From an uncultured Flavobacteriaceae bacterium (GTDB lineage Bacteria > Bacteroidota > Bacteroidia > Flavobacteriales > Flavobacteriaceae), in NCBI GenBank assembly GCA_947493175.1, contig CANLQD010000007.1, positions 124,001 through 188,000 of the forward strand: a DNA stretch of 64,000 nt. Reading direction: 5' to 3'. The notes below the pieces were generated by a model, which did not search any database, was not told where the DNA came from, and saw nothing but the letters and a program-made list of their open reading frames with translations. This document shows positions 44,462 to 52,778 of the stretch, piece after piece. A program made the position numbers and the translations under genes. Each line of letters opens with the position of its first letter. Positions within the stretch are counted from its first letter, which is position 1.

Positions 44462-46093
44462 ATGTTCCAAAAACTAATCTTCCCACTACTGGTTGTATTG
44501 TTCTCGTCCCAGAACGAAGAACGCCCTATTAAAGAGGCAACCACAAACAAAAGGCCCAATATCGTATTCATCATGGCAGATGATCATGCGATACAGGCCC
44601 TTAGTGCCTATAACCACCCTATGAGTCGATTGGCGCCAACACCCAATATTGACCGTCTTGCCAAAAATGGGGCTTTGTTCACGCGAAGTTTTGTGACCAA
44701 TTCTATTTGCGGCCCCAGTAGAGCGGTTATCCTTACAGGAAAACACAGTCATATCAATGGTTTTAGGCAGAACGGAGATCATTTTGACGGGAGTCAACCC
44801 ACCCTACCAAAAATGCTACAACAAGTGGGTTATGAAACCGCCATCGTGGGAAAGTGGCATTTACATGGTCATCCACAAGGCTTTGACCATTGGAAGATTA
44901 TTGTGGCCCAAGGCAATTACTACAATCCGGACTTTATCGACAATGGCGATACCACACGCATCGAAGGCTATGCAACCGACCTCATCACCCAAGATGCTTT
45001 GCATTGGTTGCAAAACCAAAGAAACGACACTACGCCCTTCTTTTTAATGGTGCATCATAAAGCTCCGCATCGCAACTGGATGCCGGCATTGCGACATGCC
45101 AACAAATACGATTCGGTTGAATTTCCCTTGCCCGAGACCTATTTTCACGGCTTTAGAAAACAGAAAGCGGCCAAGAAGCAACAACAAACTATTTATAGGG
45201 ATATGTATGCAGGTTACGACCTGAAAATGACGAAGGAATTTGGAAGCACCGAATTGGCACATAACCCATGGAAAACCAATTTTGAGCGTATGTCCCCTCG
45301 GCAACGTACAGCTTGGAACAAAGCCTATGTGCCCAAAAACGATGCTTTTCATAAAGCCGGGTTCAAAGGCAAAGATCTTGACAGGTGGAAAGGGCAGCGC
45401 TACCTACAGGATTACTTGGCAACGATTGCAGCCGTCGACGAAGGGGTAGGAAAGCTTTTGGATTATCTTGAAGAAAGTGGTTTAGCCGAAAACACCTTGG
45501 TCGTCTACACCTCGGACCAAGGTTTCTATTTGGGGGAAAAGGGATGGTTCGATAAACGTTTTATGTATGAAGAATCTCTGGGGACTCCGCTATTGATGCA
45601 ATTACCCGGAACCATCGAAGCAGGAAAAAAAATCGACGCCATGGTGCAGAACTTGGATTTTGCACCAACCTTTCTTGATTTTGCAGGGGCCTCGGAGTTG
45701 GCCAACGAAATGCAAGGAATGTCTTTCAAAGGGTTATTGAACGGTACTTCGAACAAGGACGAATTCAGAAAACTGGTATATTACCACTACTACGACTATC
45801 CGGCTTTTCACATGGTAAAAAAGCACTACGGCATTCGAACGGAGCGGTACAAATTGATGCATTTTTACGATGACATCGACACTTGGGAGTTTTACGATTT
45901 GGAAAAAGACCCAAAAGAACTGCACAACCGTATCGATGATGCATCTTACGCAACGGTCATCGCAAACATGCACCAGAAATTGGACAGTGTTCAGAAAACC
46001 TATGGGGTCACCGACAAAGAGTTTGAAAAAGCACCCAGGGAAAAGGTAAAACGGGCATATCAACAGTTTAGGCGGTTGAGGGAGAGAAGTTAA
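44462..46093 (+). CDS. Family S1 sulfatase
   Basis: 543 residues. The short hydrophobic N-terminus (LIFPLLVVLFSSQ) may be a signal peptide without a lipobox. RPNIVFIMADDHA is the metal strand, and C-G-P-S-R starts at Cys83, the formylglycine site, followed by AVILTGKHSH. GKWHLHGHP, VHHKAPHRNW and YTSDQGFYLGEKGWFDKRFMYEESL are typical of the S1 group that includes glucosamine-6-sulfatase- and iduronate-type enzymes. The exact subfamily is not certain. Last gene of the PUL; its presence implies the polysaccharide is sulfated. No clear terminator follows. Confidence 0.9.
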   Translation: MFQKLIFPLLVVLFSSQNEERPIKEATTNKRPNIVFIMADDHAIQALSAYNHPMSRLAPTPNIDRLAKNGALFTRSFVTNSICGPSRAVILTGKHSHINGFRQNGDHFDGSQPTLPKMLQQVGYETAIVGKWHLHGHPQGFDHWKIIVAQGNYYNPDFIDNGDTTRIEGYATDLITQDALHWLQNQRNDTTPFFLMVHHKAPHRNWMPALRHANKYDSVEFPLPETYFHGFRKQKAAKKQQQTIYRDMYAGYDLKMTKEFGSTELAHNPWKTNFERMSPRQRTAWNKAYVPKNDAFHKAGFKGKDLDRWKGQRYLQDYLATIAAVDEGVGKLLDYLEESGLAENTLVVYTSDQGFYLGEKGWFDKRFMYEESLGTPLLMQLPGTIEAGKKIDAMVQNLDFAPTFLDFAGASELANEMQGMSFKGLLNGTSNKDEFRKLVYYHYYDYPAFHMVKKHYGIRTERYKLMHFYDDIDTWEFYDLEKDPKELHNRIDDASYATVIANMHQKLDSVQKTYGVTDKEFEKAPREKVKRAYQQFRRLRERS

Positions 46094-46192
46094 ACCTTAG
46101 GATAATAGTTTCACAAAGTTTTTTTATTGTATGTTGAACAATCCTAAAGGCTTTGAGGAATCATTTGATTCTATGTTCATATAAAAGGAATA

Positions 46193-47557
46193 TCATTCGC
46201 TGCAATTTCCTGCGACCAAATCTTCGTATGTCGGGTCGTATAAGTTAGAATTAATTACCAAACTACCGTTCCAACCTGTATTCATTAAAATACTTAAACC
46301 ACAAAAATCACTTAGTTGTTCGTTCTCAATTATTGTAATTTGATTTATCTCATTTAATTTATCAAGCGCATCTAAATTTTTCAACCCATGGTTTTTGCCG
46401 ATTCTAAGAGAAAAAATATTCGCCATCTCGCCAAAAAGTGCTAAACTTTCTACGGACTTCGTGTCCTCGATTACGATATATCCGGCGGATTCCAATGATT
46501 GAAAACAATCAAGGGTTTTAACTTCATCGTTCCTTACAATATTTATTCGGTCTATATATCCGGCCAATGTGTTAAACCCTTCGATGCCTTCTAGTGTATA
46601 ATTATGGGATATATCTATTTTCTTAACTGCTTTAAGTTCATCAAACCCATTAATAGATGTTAAACTTTTATTAGCGTGTATCGATATGAAAGCAGATTCT
46701 AGCCAATCACCAGAACCTACTAACATCAAACTATCAAACGAGTCAATTAGTTCCAACTCATCATTCCAGACAATTTCGAACAAAGAATTAACCTGTTCTA
46801 AGGCTTTGAAGCCCTTGATTTCAGTTAATGCATGATTTTGCTGGACATGATATCTTCCTATTACTCGTACCGCATTAAATCCGTTTATGTTTTTAAGTGC
46901 GGGGTTTTTGTAAACATGAAAGTAACCATCAATTGATTCCAATGATTGGAAACCGGATATCTCCGACAAAGAATTATTAGAAGAAATCACCAAATTACCT
47001 GTATTTGATAGTGTATTCAATCCTGTTATTGATATCAGATTAGGGTTAAATACAAAGGAGACACTTTCTGCTGTAGACAAGGTATTTAGAGCTCCAATAT
47101 TGGATAAAGAGGAGTTATGCGAAAAATAAAGTTCCCCAGCAATGGTTTCAAGAGAGGAAAACCCGTTTATGGAGTTAAGACCATTGTTGGCTACGAAACG
47201 TAAATCCTCGCCGATTGTTTTAACGTTAGATAAGCCATTAAAATCTTTCAAAGAGTCTAATGAAGAAATGTAGACCCTACCACCAATTTCTTTTATTGAC
47301 TCCAATTCTGTTATATCATTGATTTCCTGTCCACTACTGTCAATAATTTTTAAATCTCCTGTTATCTTAGTGTATGATTCACTTGCAAAATTATCTACAT
47401 CATTTTGATCTGATAGAATTATATCTCCATCATAAACCTTTTCCTGATATTCATTAGGAGGTTCAGACTCCACTACTGGTAATTCATCATTTAAATTAGA
47501 ATCTGAACAACTGATAAACATGATGACAGATAAAATGCAGAGCAAGAAAATTTTCAT
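46193..47557 (-). CDS. Receptor-L-domain-like leucine-rich lipoprotein
   Basis: 454 residues from the ATG at 47555-47557, which gives a lipoprotein signal (IMFISC, Cys17); upstream codons are non-coding in character. After an acidic linker (PVVESEPPNEYQ), repeats of about 24 residues with the pattern GLxxLxxIxGxLxIxxNxxLxxIxGF continue to the end, as in Recep_L/BspA-like surface proteins. Function probably lies in protein or glycan binding at the cell surface. Its codons are visibly more AT-rich than those of the neighbouring PUL genes, which may indicate separate acquisition. Confidence 0.8.
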   Translation of the reverse strand: MKIFLLCILSVIMFISCSDSNLNDELPVVESEPPNEYQEKVYDGDIILSDQNDVDNFASESYTKITGDLKIIDSSGQEINDITELESIKEIGGRVYISSLDSLKDFNGLSNVKTIGEDLRFVANNGLNSINGFSSLETIAGELYFSHNSSLSNIGALNTLSTAESVSFVFNPNLISITGLNTLSNTGNLVISSNNSLSEISGFQSLESIDGYFHVYKNPALKNINGFNAVRVIGRYHVQQNHALTEIKGFKALEQVNSLFEIVWNDELELIDSFDSLMLVGSGDWLESAFISIHANKSLTSINGFDELKAVKKIDISHNYTLEGIEGFNTLAGYIDRINIVRNDEVKTLDCFQSLESAGYIVIEDTKSVESLALFGEMANIFSLRIGKNHGLKNLDALDKLNEINQITIIENEQLSDFCGLSILMNTGWNGSLVINSNLYDPTYEDLVAGNCSE

Positions 47558-47773
47558 ACAAATGCAAGATTTTGGAATTATGGTGTAAATTCCCAGCAAA
47601 TAAAGTGTTTTACATCCTAATAATTCATTTTTCTTTATAAAGAACCTATATTAAGGGATTAAATACAGACTGCGCTTCAATCAACTCTATGGGTGCCTCC
47701 CGCTAGCCATCAAGGAAATGCTTAACACCAAAAAGTTCGTAAAGGAAAGAGACAAGAAATGTGCAAAAAGCCT

Positions 47774-48754
47774 TCAGCGCACCGCCCGCGAACTATATTT
47801 GTGTTGATAGTCCATCGGGGTCATGGAGGTCACTTTGCGAAAAACATCCCGAAACGCTTTTGAATCGCTATAGCCCACTTCGAACATGACTTCATTGACG
47901 GTCTTTCGCCCTTTTTCCAATTCTTTTTTTGCCGCTTCTACCTTCACCCGTTGCAAGTACTGCAAAACCGTATTCGAAGTAGCATTTTTGAATCTTCTTT
48001 CAAACGTTCTTCGGCTTACCGCCATCTGTTCACAGAGGTCGTTTACAGAGATTTTTGCTTTGTAATTTTCTTCTATATAGGCCTGAGCCTTCAACACCAG
48101 GGCATCTTTATGGTTCTTTTGGCCCAAGAAAATCATAAAGGGCGATTGACTGCTACGGTCAATATCCACCATGAACCCTTTTGCCGCCATAATGGCCGTT
48201 TCGCGCCCCGCGTATTTTTGAATCAGATGAATGACCAGGTTGGTAAACGCATAGGCCCCTCCACTGGTATAAATTCCGCTTGCTTCGGTCACAATCTTCT
48301 CATCGGTCAGAATAGCCTTGGGAAACAATTCCCTGAAAACTTGTGCATACTGCCAATGGGTCGAACAGGGTTTCCCGTCTAACAATCCGGTGGCCGCCAG
48401 AAAAAAGGAAGAGATACAAAGGCTTACGATTTCCGCACCGTTCTTGTACTGCTGAATCAACCAGGGAATAAAATCGCCATTATCCCGAAGACTTTTTTCA
48501 AAGTCCTCATGAATGGCCGGAATAATAATCAAATCGGTTTTCGCAACCTTATCAATGGTATATTCAGGGGCAATGGCGAATAATCCTCCCTCCTGGTCGA
48601 TACATTTTTCAAGGCCTACCAATTGCATTTCAAAAAGCGGATCCCGACCCGACTGTTGAAGATGTTCATTTACCCATGACAACATTTGATGGGTGCCGGC
48701 AATGTTCACGACACTCACCCGCCCTTTCGGAACAAGGATCGAAATATGTTTCAT
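47774..48754 (-). CDS. GlxA-type regulator: DJ-1/PfpI domain plus AraC HTH
   Basis: 326 residues from the ATG at 48752-48754. The N-terminal domain (about 1-165) has the DJ-1/PfpI glutamine-amidotransferase-like fold with the nucleophile-elbow segment EIVSLCISSFFLAATGLLDG and the following STHW. The C-terminal about 100 residues are an AraC HTH (ISVNDLCEQMAVSRRTFERRF, VNEVMFEVGYSDSKAFRDVFRK). It is divergent from the VOC/GyrI/VOC/SRPBCC operon, with a direct-repeat operator in the shared 131-bp gap. 47558-47773 holds no gene. Confidence 0.92.
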   Translation of the reverse strand: MKHISILVPKGRVSVVNIAGTHQMLSWVNEHLQQSGRDPLFEMQLVGLEKCIDQEGGLFAIAPEYTIDKVAKTDLIIIPAIHEDFEKSLRDNGDFIPWLIQQYKNGAEIVSLCISSFFLAATGLLDGKPCSTHWQYAQVFRELFPKAILTDEKIVTEASGIYTSGGAYAFTNLVIHLIQKYAGRETAIMAAKGFMVDIDRSSQSPFMIFLGQKNHKDALVLKAQAYIEENYKAKISVNDLCEQMAVSRRTFERRFKNATSNTVLQYLQRVKVEAAKKELEKGRKTVNEVMFEVGYSDSKAFRDVFRKVTSMTPMDYQHKYSSRAVR

Positions 48755-48794
48755 TTTGTTCAACTTTTAGCTATAGAAAGATATTAAATAAGAT

Positions 48795-48827
48795 TGTCGC
48801 AATCAACCCTTTATAATGTCGCAATCA
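48795..48827. promoter_or_regulatory. Direct-repeat operator for the DJ-1/AraC regulator
   Basis: TGTCGCAATCA occurs twice with no mismatch, at 48795-48805 and 48817-48827, a 22-bp period or about two helical turns. This is the geometry AraC-type proteins use, one monomer contacting two turns of each half-site. It lies between the divergent GlxA-type gene and the VOC operon, so it should control at least the operon starting at 48886. Confidence 0.7.
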
Positions 48828-48885
48828 CACTTTTTCATACACAAAAACACTTCTAACTTTGGCATAATCCTTTAAACAAAATACG

Positions 48886-49299
48886 ATGAAATCGATTTGG
48901 CTCAATCTACCGGTCAAGAACCTCCAAAAATCAAAGGCATTTTTTACCGCAATCGGATTTCGAGAAAATCCGATACATGCAAACGCCGATCATTTAAGCA
49001 GCTTTTTGATCGGGGAACATGATTTTGTGTTGATGCTGTTTCCCGAAAAGGAGATAGGCAAATGGCTTCCAAATACCATCACCGATACCTCAACCAGTAA
49101 TGAACTATTAATCAATATCGATGCTGACAGTACGCAGGAAATCGATGCCTTTGCCCAAACCGTAGAAAAAGCTGGAGGCACGGTTTACGAAAGACCGCAA
49201 TGGGTAGAAGGTTGGATGTACTTGTGCAGTTTTACCGATCTTGATGGGCACTGCTGGAATGTGCTGTATATGGACATGGACAAAATGCCCAAAGGATGA
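48886..49299 (+). CDS. VOC-family (glyoxalase-like) protein
   Basis: 137 residues. The beta-alpha-beta-beta-beta halves of the vicinal-oxygen-chelate fold are visible (SIWLNLPVKNLQKSKAFFTAIGF and GGTVYERPQ...FTDLDGHCWNVLYMD). It resembles the glyoxalase/bleomycin-resistance-like cytosolic proteins with lactoylglutathione-lyase-type annotation; the true substrate is unknown. First gene of a four-gene operon; its stop overlaps the next start by 4 bp. Confidence 0.85.
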   Translation: MKSIWLNLPVKNLQKSKAFFTAIGFRENPIHANADHLSSFLIGEHDFVLMLFPEKEIGKWLPNTITDTSTSNELLINIDADSTQEIDAFAQTVEKAGGTVYERPQWVEGWMYLCSFTDLDGHCWNVLYMDMDKMPKG

Positions 49300-49793
49300 A
49301 GCCCGCAATCCACGCCTACCATACCACCCACTTTATCGGGAAAAATATAAAAGTTCCTTTTTCGGAACTTGCCGAAAAGGTCCAAGAAACGCTGGTGCAA
49401 CTGCACCAACAACGGGATTTGGATTTTGAAAAACTGTTATACCCTGCCATTCAATATCTTGACACAAGTGCCATGAACACGGAATATGGGAAAATTGAAC
49501 TAAACATAGGTATGGCAACAAAAACGCCTATTCAATTACAAGGTTACGAGACCACCATATTTCCCAAGGGAAAATATCTAGTGGTAACCCATCAGGGATC
49601 GTATGACAGTTTAATGGATAGCAATGCCTATTTGCAACGCTATGCCCAAGAAAACAATATTCAGTTTCAAAAGGAAGGTGTCGGTAGCCAACGACGGTGG
49701 ACCTCCCGTTTAGAACTGTATATGAAGGGAGTTGAAACCGATCCCAATCCTACGGCTTGGGTGACGGAAGTACGGTATTTAATTCAATCCTAA
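49296..49793 (+). CDS. GyrI-like small-molecule-binding protein
   Basis: 165 residues. The C-terminal part has the GyrI/AraC effector-binding fold (GYETTIFPKGKYLVVTHQGSYDSLMDSNAYLQRY; GVETDPNPTAWVTEVRYLIQ), a module that binds hydrophobic or cationic molecules and here stands alone without a DNA-binding domain. The N-terminal about 45 residues are helical and unassigned. It is translationally coupled to the upstream VOC gene (ATGA) and may act as a binding, sequestering or hydrolytic partner. Confidence 0.75.
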   Translation: MKPAIHAYHTTHFIGKNIKVPFSELAEKVQETLVQLHQQRDLDFEKLLYPAIQYLDTSAMNTEYGKIELNIGMATKTPIQLQGYETTIFPKGKYLVVTHQGSYDSLMDSNAYLQRYAQENNIQFQKEGVGSQRRWTSRLELYMKGVETDPNPTAWVTEVRYLIQS

Positions 49794-49804
49794 AATCAAT
49801 AAAA

Positions 49805-50230
49805 ATGAACGTAAACCCTTATCTTAATTTTGATGGTACCACTGAAGAGGCTTTTGAACATTACAAAGTTGTTTTCGGAGGTGATTTTATAACAAAAATG
49901 AAAATGACCGATGCCCCGGGGAGCGATAAAATTCCTGAGGACGAAAAAAATAGGATCATGCATATCTCCTTACCTATTTCTAAAGACACTATTTTAATGG
50001 CCTCCGACATCTTACCTTCGATGGGACATACGCTACCGGAAGGAAGTAATTGTTATATTTCGTTGCACCCCTCTTCCCGAGAAGAGGCCGATCGCCTGTA
50101 CAATGGACTATCGGATGGCGGCACCATCGAAATGCCCATAGAAGACCAGTTCTGGGGCGATTATTTTGGCAGTTTTATTGATAAATTTGGTGTAAAATGG
50201 ATGATTAATTACAACCCTAAACCCCAATAA
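49805..50230 (+). CDS. PhnB-like VOC-family protein
   Basis: 141 residues from the ATG at 49805; the open frame upstream overlaps the preceding gene and is not needed. MNVNPYLNFDGTTEEAFEHYKVVFGGDF and FGSFIDKFGVKWMINY are hallmarks of the PhnB/3-demethylubiquinone-9-methyltransferase-like (DUF1338-unrelated) VOC subgroup. Metal-dependent fold, substrate unknown. Third gene of the operon controlled by the divergent DJ-1/AraC regulator. Confidence 0.88.
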   Translation: MNVNPYLNFDGTTEEAFEHYKVVFGGDFITKMKMTDAPGSDKIPEDEKNRIMHISLPISKDTILMASDILPSMGHTLPEGSNCYISLHPSSREEADRLYNGLSDGGTIEMPIEDQFWGDYFGSFIDKFGVKWMINYNPKPQ

Positions 50231-50234
50231 AATC

Positions 50235-50645
50235 ATGGAATCGATTACCATAAATGCTACTGTTGCCAGTGATTTATCCAAAGTCTGGAAATATTGGACA
50301 CTACCCGAACATATTACGCAATGGAATTTTGCAAGCCCCGAATGGCACTGCCCACGTGCTAAAAATGATATGACCATTGGCAAAGAGTTCTCCTATCGTA
50401 TGGAAGCCAGAGATGGCAGTATGGGTTTTGACTATTCCGCGACCTACACGAACATTGTTCCAGAATCATTGATCGCGTATGCACTTGAAGATGGCAGAAC
50501 CGTTCGAATCGATTTTAAACAGAAAGGTGATGTTGTTGACATAATAGAAACCTTTGATGTCGAAGACCTGAATTCATTAGAGCAACAACGACAGGGTTGG
50601 CAGGCTATTTTAGATACGTTTAAAAAGTATGTGGAAACCAATTGA
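50235..50645 (+). CDS. SRPBCC/AHSA1-domain protein
   Basis: 136 residues. The START-like helix-grip fold is recognisable: ITINATVASDLSKVWKYWTLPEHITQWNFASPEWHCP, then GKEFSYRMEARDGSMGFDYSATYTNI and the C-terminal helix RQGWQAILDTFKKYVE. These proteins bind small hydrophobic ligands. It is the last gene of the 48886-50645 operon, a set of four stand-alone ligand-binding folds that frequently travel together in Bacteroidetes. Confidence 0.88.
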   Translation: MESITINATVASDLSKVWKYWTLPEHITQWNFASPEWHCPRAKNDMTIGKEFSYRMEARDGSMGFDYSATYTNIVPESLIAYALEDGRTVRIDFKQKGDVVDIIETFDVEDLNSLEQQRQGWQAILDTFKKYVETN

Positions 50646-50804
50646 GGTCGAACTAAAATAACCAGATGCACCGTTGACCTAATACTTGATATAATTAAAA
50701 ACAACCCTTGTCTAAGTAGTAGGTGGCTCTTAGTGAAAAAAATTGATTGGTCGTCTTTTGGGTGTAGTGTGTATTTTATTTCATAACCATGTTTCACTTC
50801 TATT

Positions 50805-51020
50805 TCATTTTCGTCCCTTTTTAAGGAAGAAGCTTAACAAAAGTGTTAATGCCGCTCCAGTGATGAAGTTACCGATAAAGGAATATAAACTTTGAGTAGA
50901 AGTGCTATAGTAAGTGCTTCTTTCGATCAACTTCTCCGCTATTTTTTCTCGGGGTATACGTTCTAGAAATAAAGGTAAAACGGCGAAGCACATTAAAATT
51001 ACCGTAGATCTTCGTTTCAT
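50805..51020 (-). CDS. Small membrane protein, unknown
   Basis: 71 residues with two hydrophobic segments (STVILMCFAVLPLFL and FIGNFITGAALTLLLSFFL) and a basic end (KKGRK). It lies alone between the SRPBCC gene and the zinc-ribbon gene on the opposite strand. I do not recognise the family. The composition, helix layout and ATG start make it a likely real small gene. Confidence 0.5.
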   Translation of the reverse strand: MKRRSTVILMCFAVLPLFLERIPREKIAEKLIERSTYYSTSTQSLYSFIGNFITGAALTLLLSFFLKKGRK

Positions 51021-51344
51021 GGTGAATAATTATGTACATGACGTTTTCCTGTGTGCATCTAATAAAAGAAACTCCCAAAAGAATAGCTTTCCCTATTTCC
51101 GTTGAACCTGCAAAAAATTATATGGGACTAGTGCTCTTTTGAGTATGCCCCAAACCCCGAATTCCAAGTCAAAATTGTTTATCACGGCCAACAATGCCAA
51201 CCTTTTTTATCAAAGGGATGTTTGTCCTTACACCCTTAGTATATGGCAACCTTCAATGGTAATATCGAGAATTTTTTTCTGTGTTTTTAGGATAGCTCTT
51301 TTTTCAGTTACTGTATAATATTTAGTAAATTGTATATAGGAGCA
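51021..51344. other. Intergenic region without recognisable gene
   Basis: 324 bp between divergent small genes. AT-rich, with no convincing coding frame; the promoters of the 71-residue gene and of the zinc-ribbon gene must lie here. Before the latter an AGGAG (51339-51343) precedes the ATG by 1 bp, closer than optimal. Confidence 0.5.
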
Positions 51345-51659
51345 ATGAAGAAAGAAACCGTCTATAGAAAATGTCCGGAATGTGGTGTTTTGACCAAGAA
51401 CAGTGATTACTGTAAAAGCTGTGGCAACTTGGTCAATGCAGATTTTTGGCGTCAAGAGGAACGAAAAAAACGGGCCAAGGCATGGCAAAAAAATGACCCC
51501 CTGGAAAAACCAAATGCGTTCATCGACTTTTTCCGAAACGCACGAAATCACAAAAACCCGTTCATACGAGTTGTTGCAACGGTCATTTATTCCATTTGGT
51601 TAATCGTGTTCTCCATTGGTGCTTTTTTTGCCTACATCATCGGATACATCGCTGCTTAA
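51345..51659 (+). CDS. Zinc-ribbon membrane protein
   Basis: 104 residues from the ATG at 51345. Four cysteines in two CxxC pairs (Cys10, Cys13, Cys23, Cys26) form a zinc ribbon at the N-terminus. A charged linker (RQEERKKRAKAWQKN) follows, and one C-terminal hydrophobic segment (VVATVIYSIWLIVFSIGAFFAYIIGYIAA) anchors it. Architecture resembles zinc-ribbon proteins of unknown function. The next gene begins 8 bp downstream. Confidence 0.72.
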   Translation: MKKETVYRKCPECGVLTKNSDYCKSCGNLVNADFWRQEERKKRAKAWQKNDPLEKPNAFIDFFRNARNHKNPFIRVVATVIYSIWLIVFSIGAFFAYIIGYIAA

Positions 51660-51667
51660 AATTACGT

Positions 51668-52060
51668 ATGAGAAGAATTTCATTGTCCGGGGATATAAGA
51701 AAGCTATACTTTATAACTGCTTGTTTAATAGGCACCTACATCTATACTTCCCAACAACTAAATCTTCCGTTACCTAGATGGGTGAATAATTACGTAAACG
51801 ATTTTTTATGCATGCCCATTGTTTTGGTGGTATGCTTGTACCTAGTACGTTTTATCAAATCTAACAGGACGTTGCGTATTCCCTTATCCGTTGTTATTGC
51901 AATGACACTTTATTTTGCATTATACTTTGAGTACTATCTCCCAAAAGTCACGGACCGGTATACCTCGGATTTTATAGATGTGCTCCTATATTTTGGTGGG
52001 GCTACTTTCTTTCTGTTGATGGAAGAGCGTATCAAACAAACGGATGAAGTACTGCTATAA
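51668..52060 (+). CDS. Small integral membrane protein, unknown
   Basis: 130 residues from the ATG at 51668; the frame open upstream overlaps the zinc-ribbon gene and is ignored. Four hydrophobic segments are visible (LYFITACLIGTYIYTSQQL, FLCMPIVLVVCLYLVRFI, IPLSVVIAMTLYFALYFEYYL, FIDVLLYFGGATFFLLM). The compact four-helix layout and following acidic tail do not match a family I know. It is probably co-transcribed with the zinc-ribbon gene. Confidence 0.65.
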   Translation: MRRISLSGDIRKLYFITACLIGTYIYTSQQLNLPLPRWVNNYVNDFLCMPIVLVVCLYLVRFIKSNRTLRIPLSVVIAMTLYFALYFEYYLPKVTDRYTSDFIDVLLYFGGATFFLLMEERIKQTDEVLL

Positions 52061-52250
52061 ACTCCCTTTTAAAGATTACCTAATAAACTTTTTGTGTTAC
52101 TTAGGGACGTGACCCTTTATTGAATCTTTTAATCGGCCGAAGACATTCCTTACTGTTTATACTCCTCAGATTATTTTAAAACTAAATAAGTATAACTATT
52201 GCGAAATAAATTTCTCCTTGTTAGTGAGATTGGTTGTGTTCACCCGCCTT

Positions 52251-52478
52251 CTAATGCAGTTCTTCCAAAGCAAACCCTTTACTCTTTAGGAAACCTACTA
52301 CTTTGTGCTTCACAACATCTTCACAGGTTAGGCAGAACACGAGGTCACAATCCTCTAAATCGAAAGACCATTTTCCGGAGATAACCAAACGATTCAAGTA
52401 AGGCGTTAAGGCATCTACTTGGCTTGTAGTATTGACATTTGTTCTAAAAAGATAAAAGTTATGAAGATGCTCGTTCAT
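52251..52478 (-). CDS. Conserved-type small protein, unknown
   Basis: 75 residues. The pattern FRTNVNTTSQVDALTPYLN...WSFDLEDCDLVFCL...VVGFLKSKGFALEEL resembles small HMA-like or ferredoxin-fold proteins seen in many flavobacteria, with a conserved FDLEDCD core. It lacks the CxxC of true heavy-metal-associated domains. It overlaps the end of the DUF3817 gene by 20 bp, so it is the last member of the 54596-52251 operon. Confidence 0.62.
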   Translation of the reverse strand: MNEHLHNFYLFRTNVNTTSQVDALTPYLNRLVISGKWSFDLEDCDLVFCLTCEDVVKHKVVGFLKSKGFALEELH

Positions 52479-52776
52479 AGATAGGTTTCAATATTTTATA
52501 GTCGATGTAAAACGTACCAAAAGGAATGATACAGGCAATCAAAACTTTCCAAGTTGTTCGTCGAAACTGCCATTTGTACTCGATACTCACTGTTATCGTG
52601 TTAAATACAAAAAGCAAAAAAAATATACCGTGTATAGGACCTAACACCTTGGATACTTCGGTAATACCGTAAACATATTTCAGCGGTATGGATATACATA
52701 CGAGTACCAATAAAGAGACACCCTCCAAAATGGCAATAAGACGCAACCTCCCAATATGGGTCTTGAACCATTTCAT
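52459..52776 (-). CDS. DUF3817-type integral membrane protein
   Basis: 105 residues from the ATG at 52774-52776. The signature is RLRLIAILEGVSLLVLVCISIPLKYVYG, then LGPIHGIFFLLFVFNTI and ACIIPFGTFYIDYKIL, with three transmembrane helices. DUF3817 proteins are widespread and of unknown function. Start and end are within a few bases of its operon neighbours. Confidence 0.82.
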   Translation of the reverse strand: MKWFKTHIGRLRLIAILEGVSLLVLVCISIPLKYVYGITEVSKVLGPIHGIFFLLFVFNTITVSIEYKWQFRRTTWKVLIACIIPFGTFYIDYKILKPIYERASS

Positions 52777-52778
52777 TT

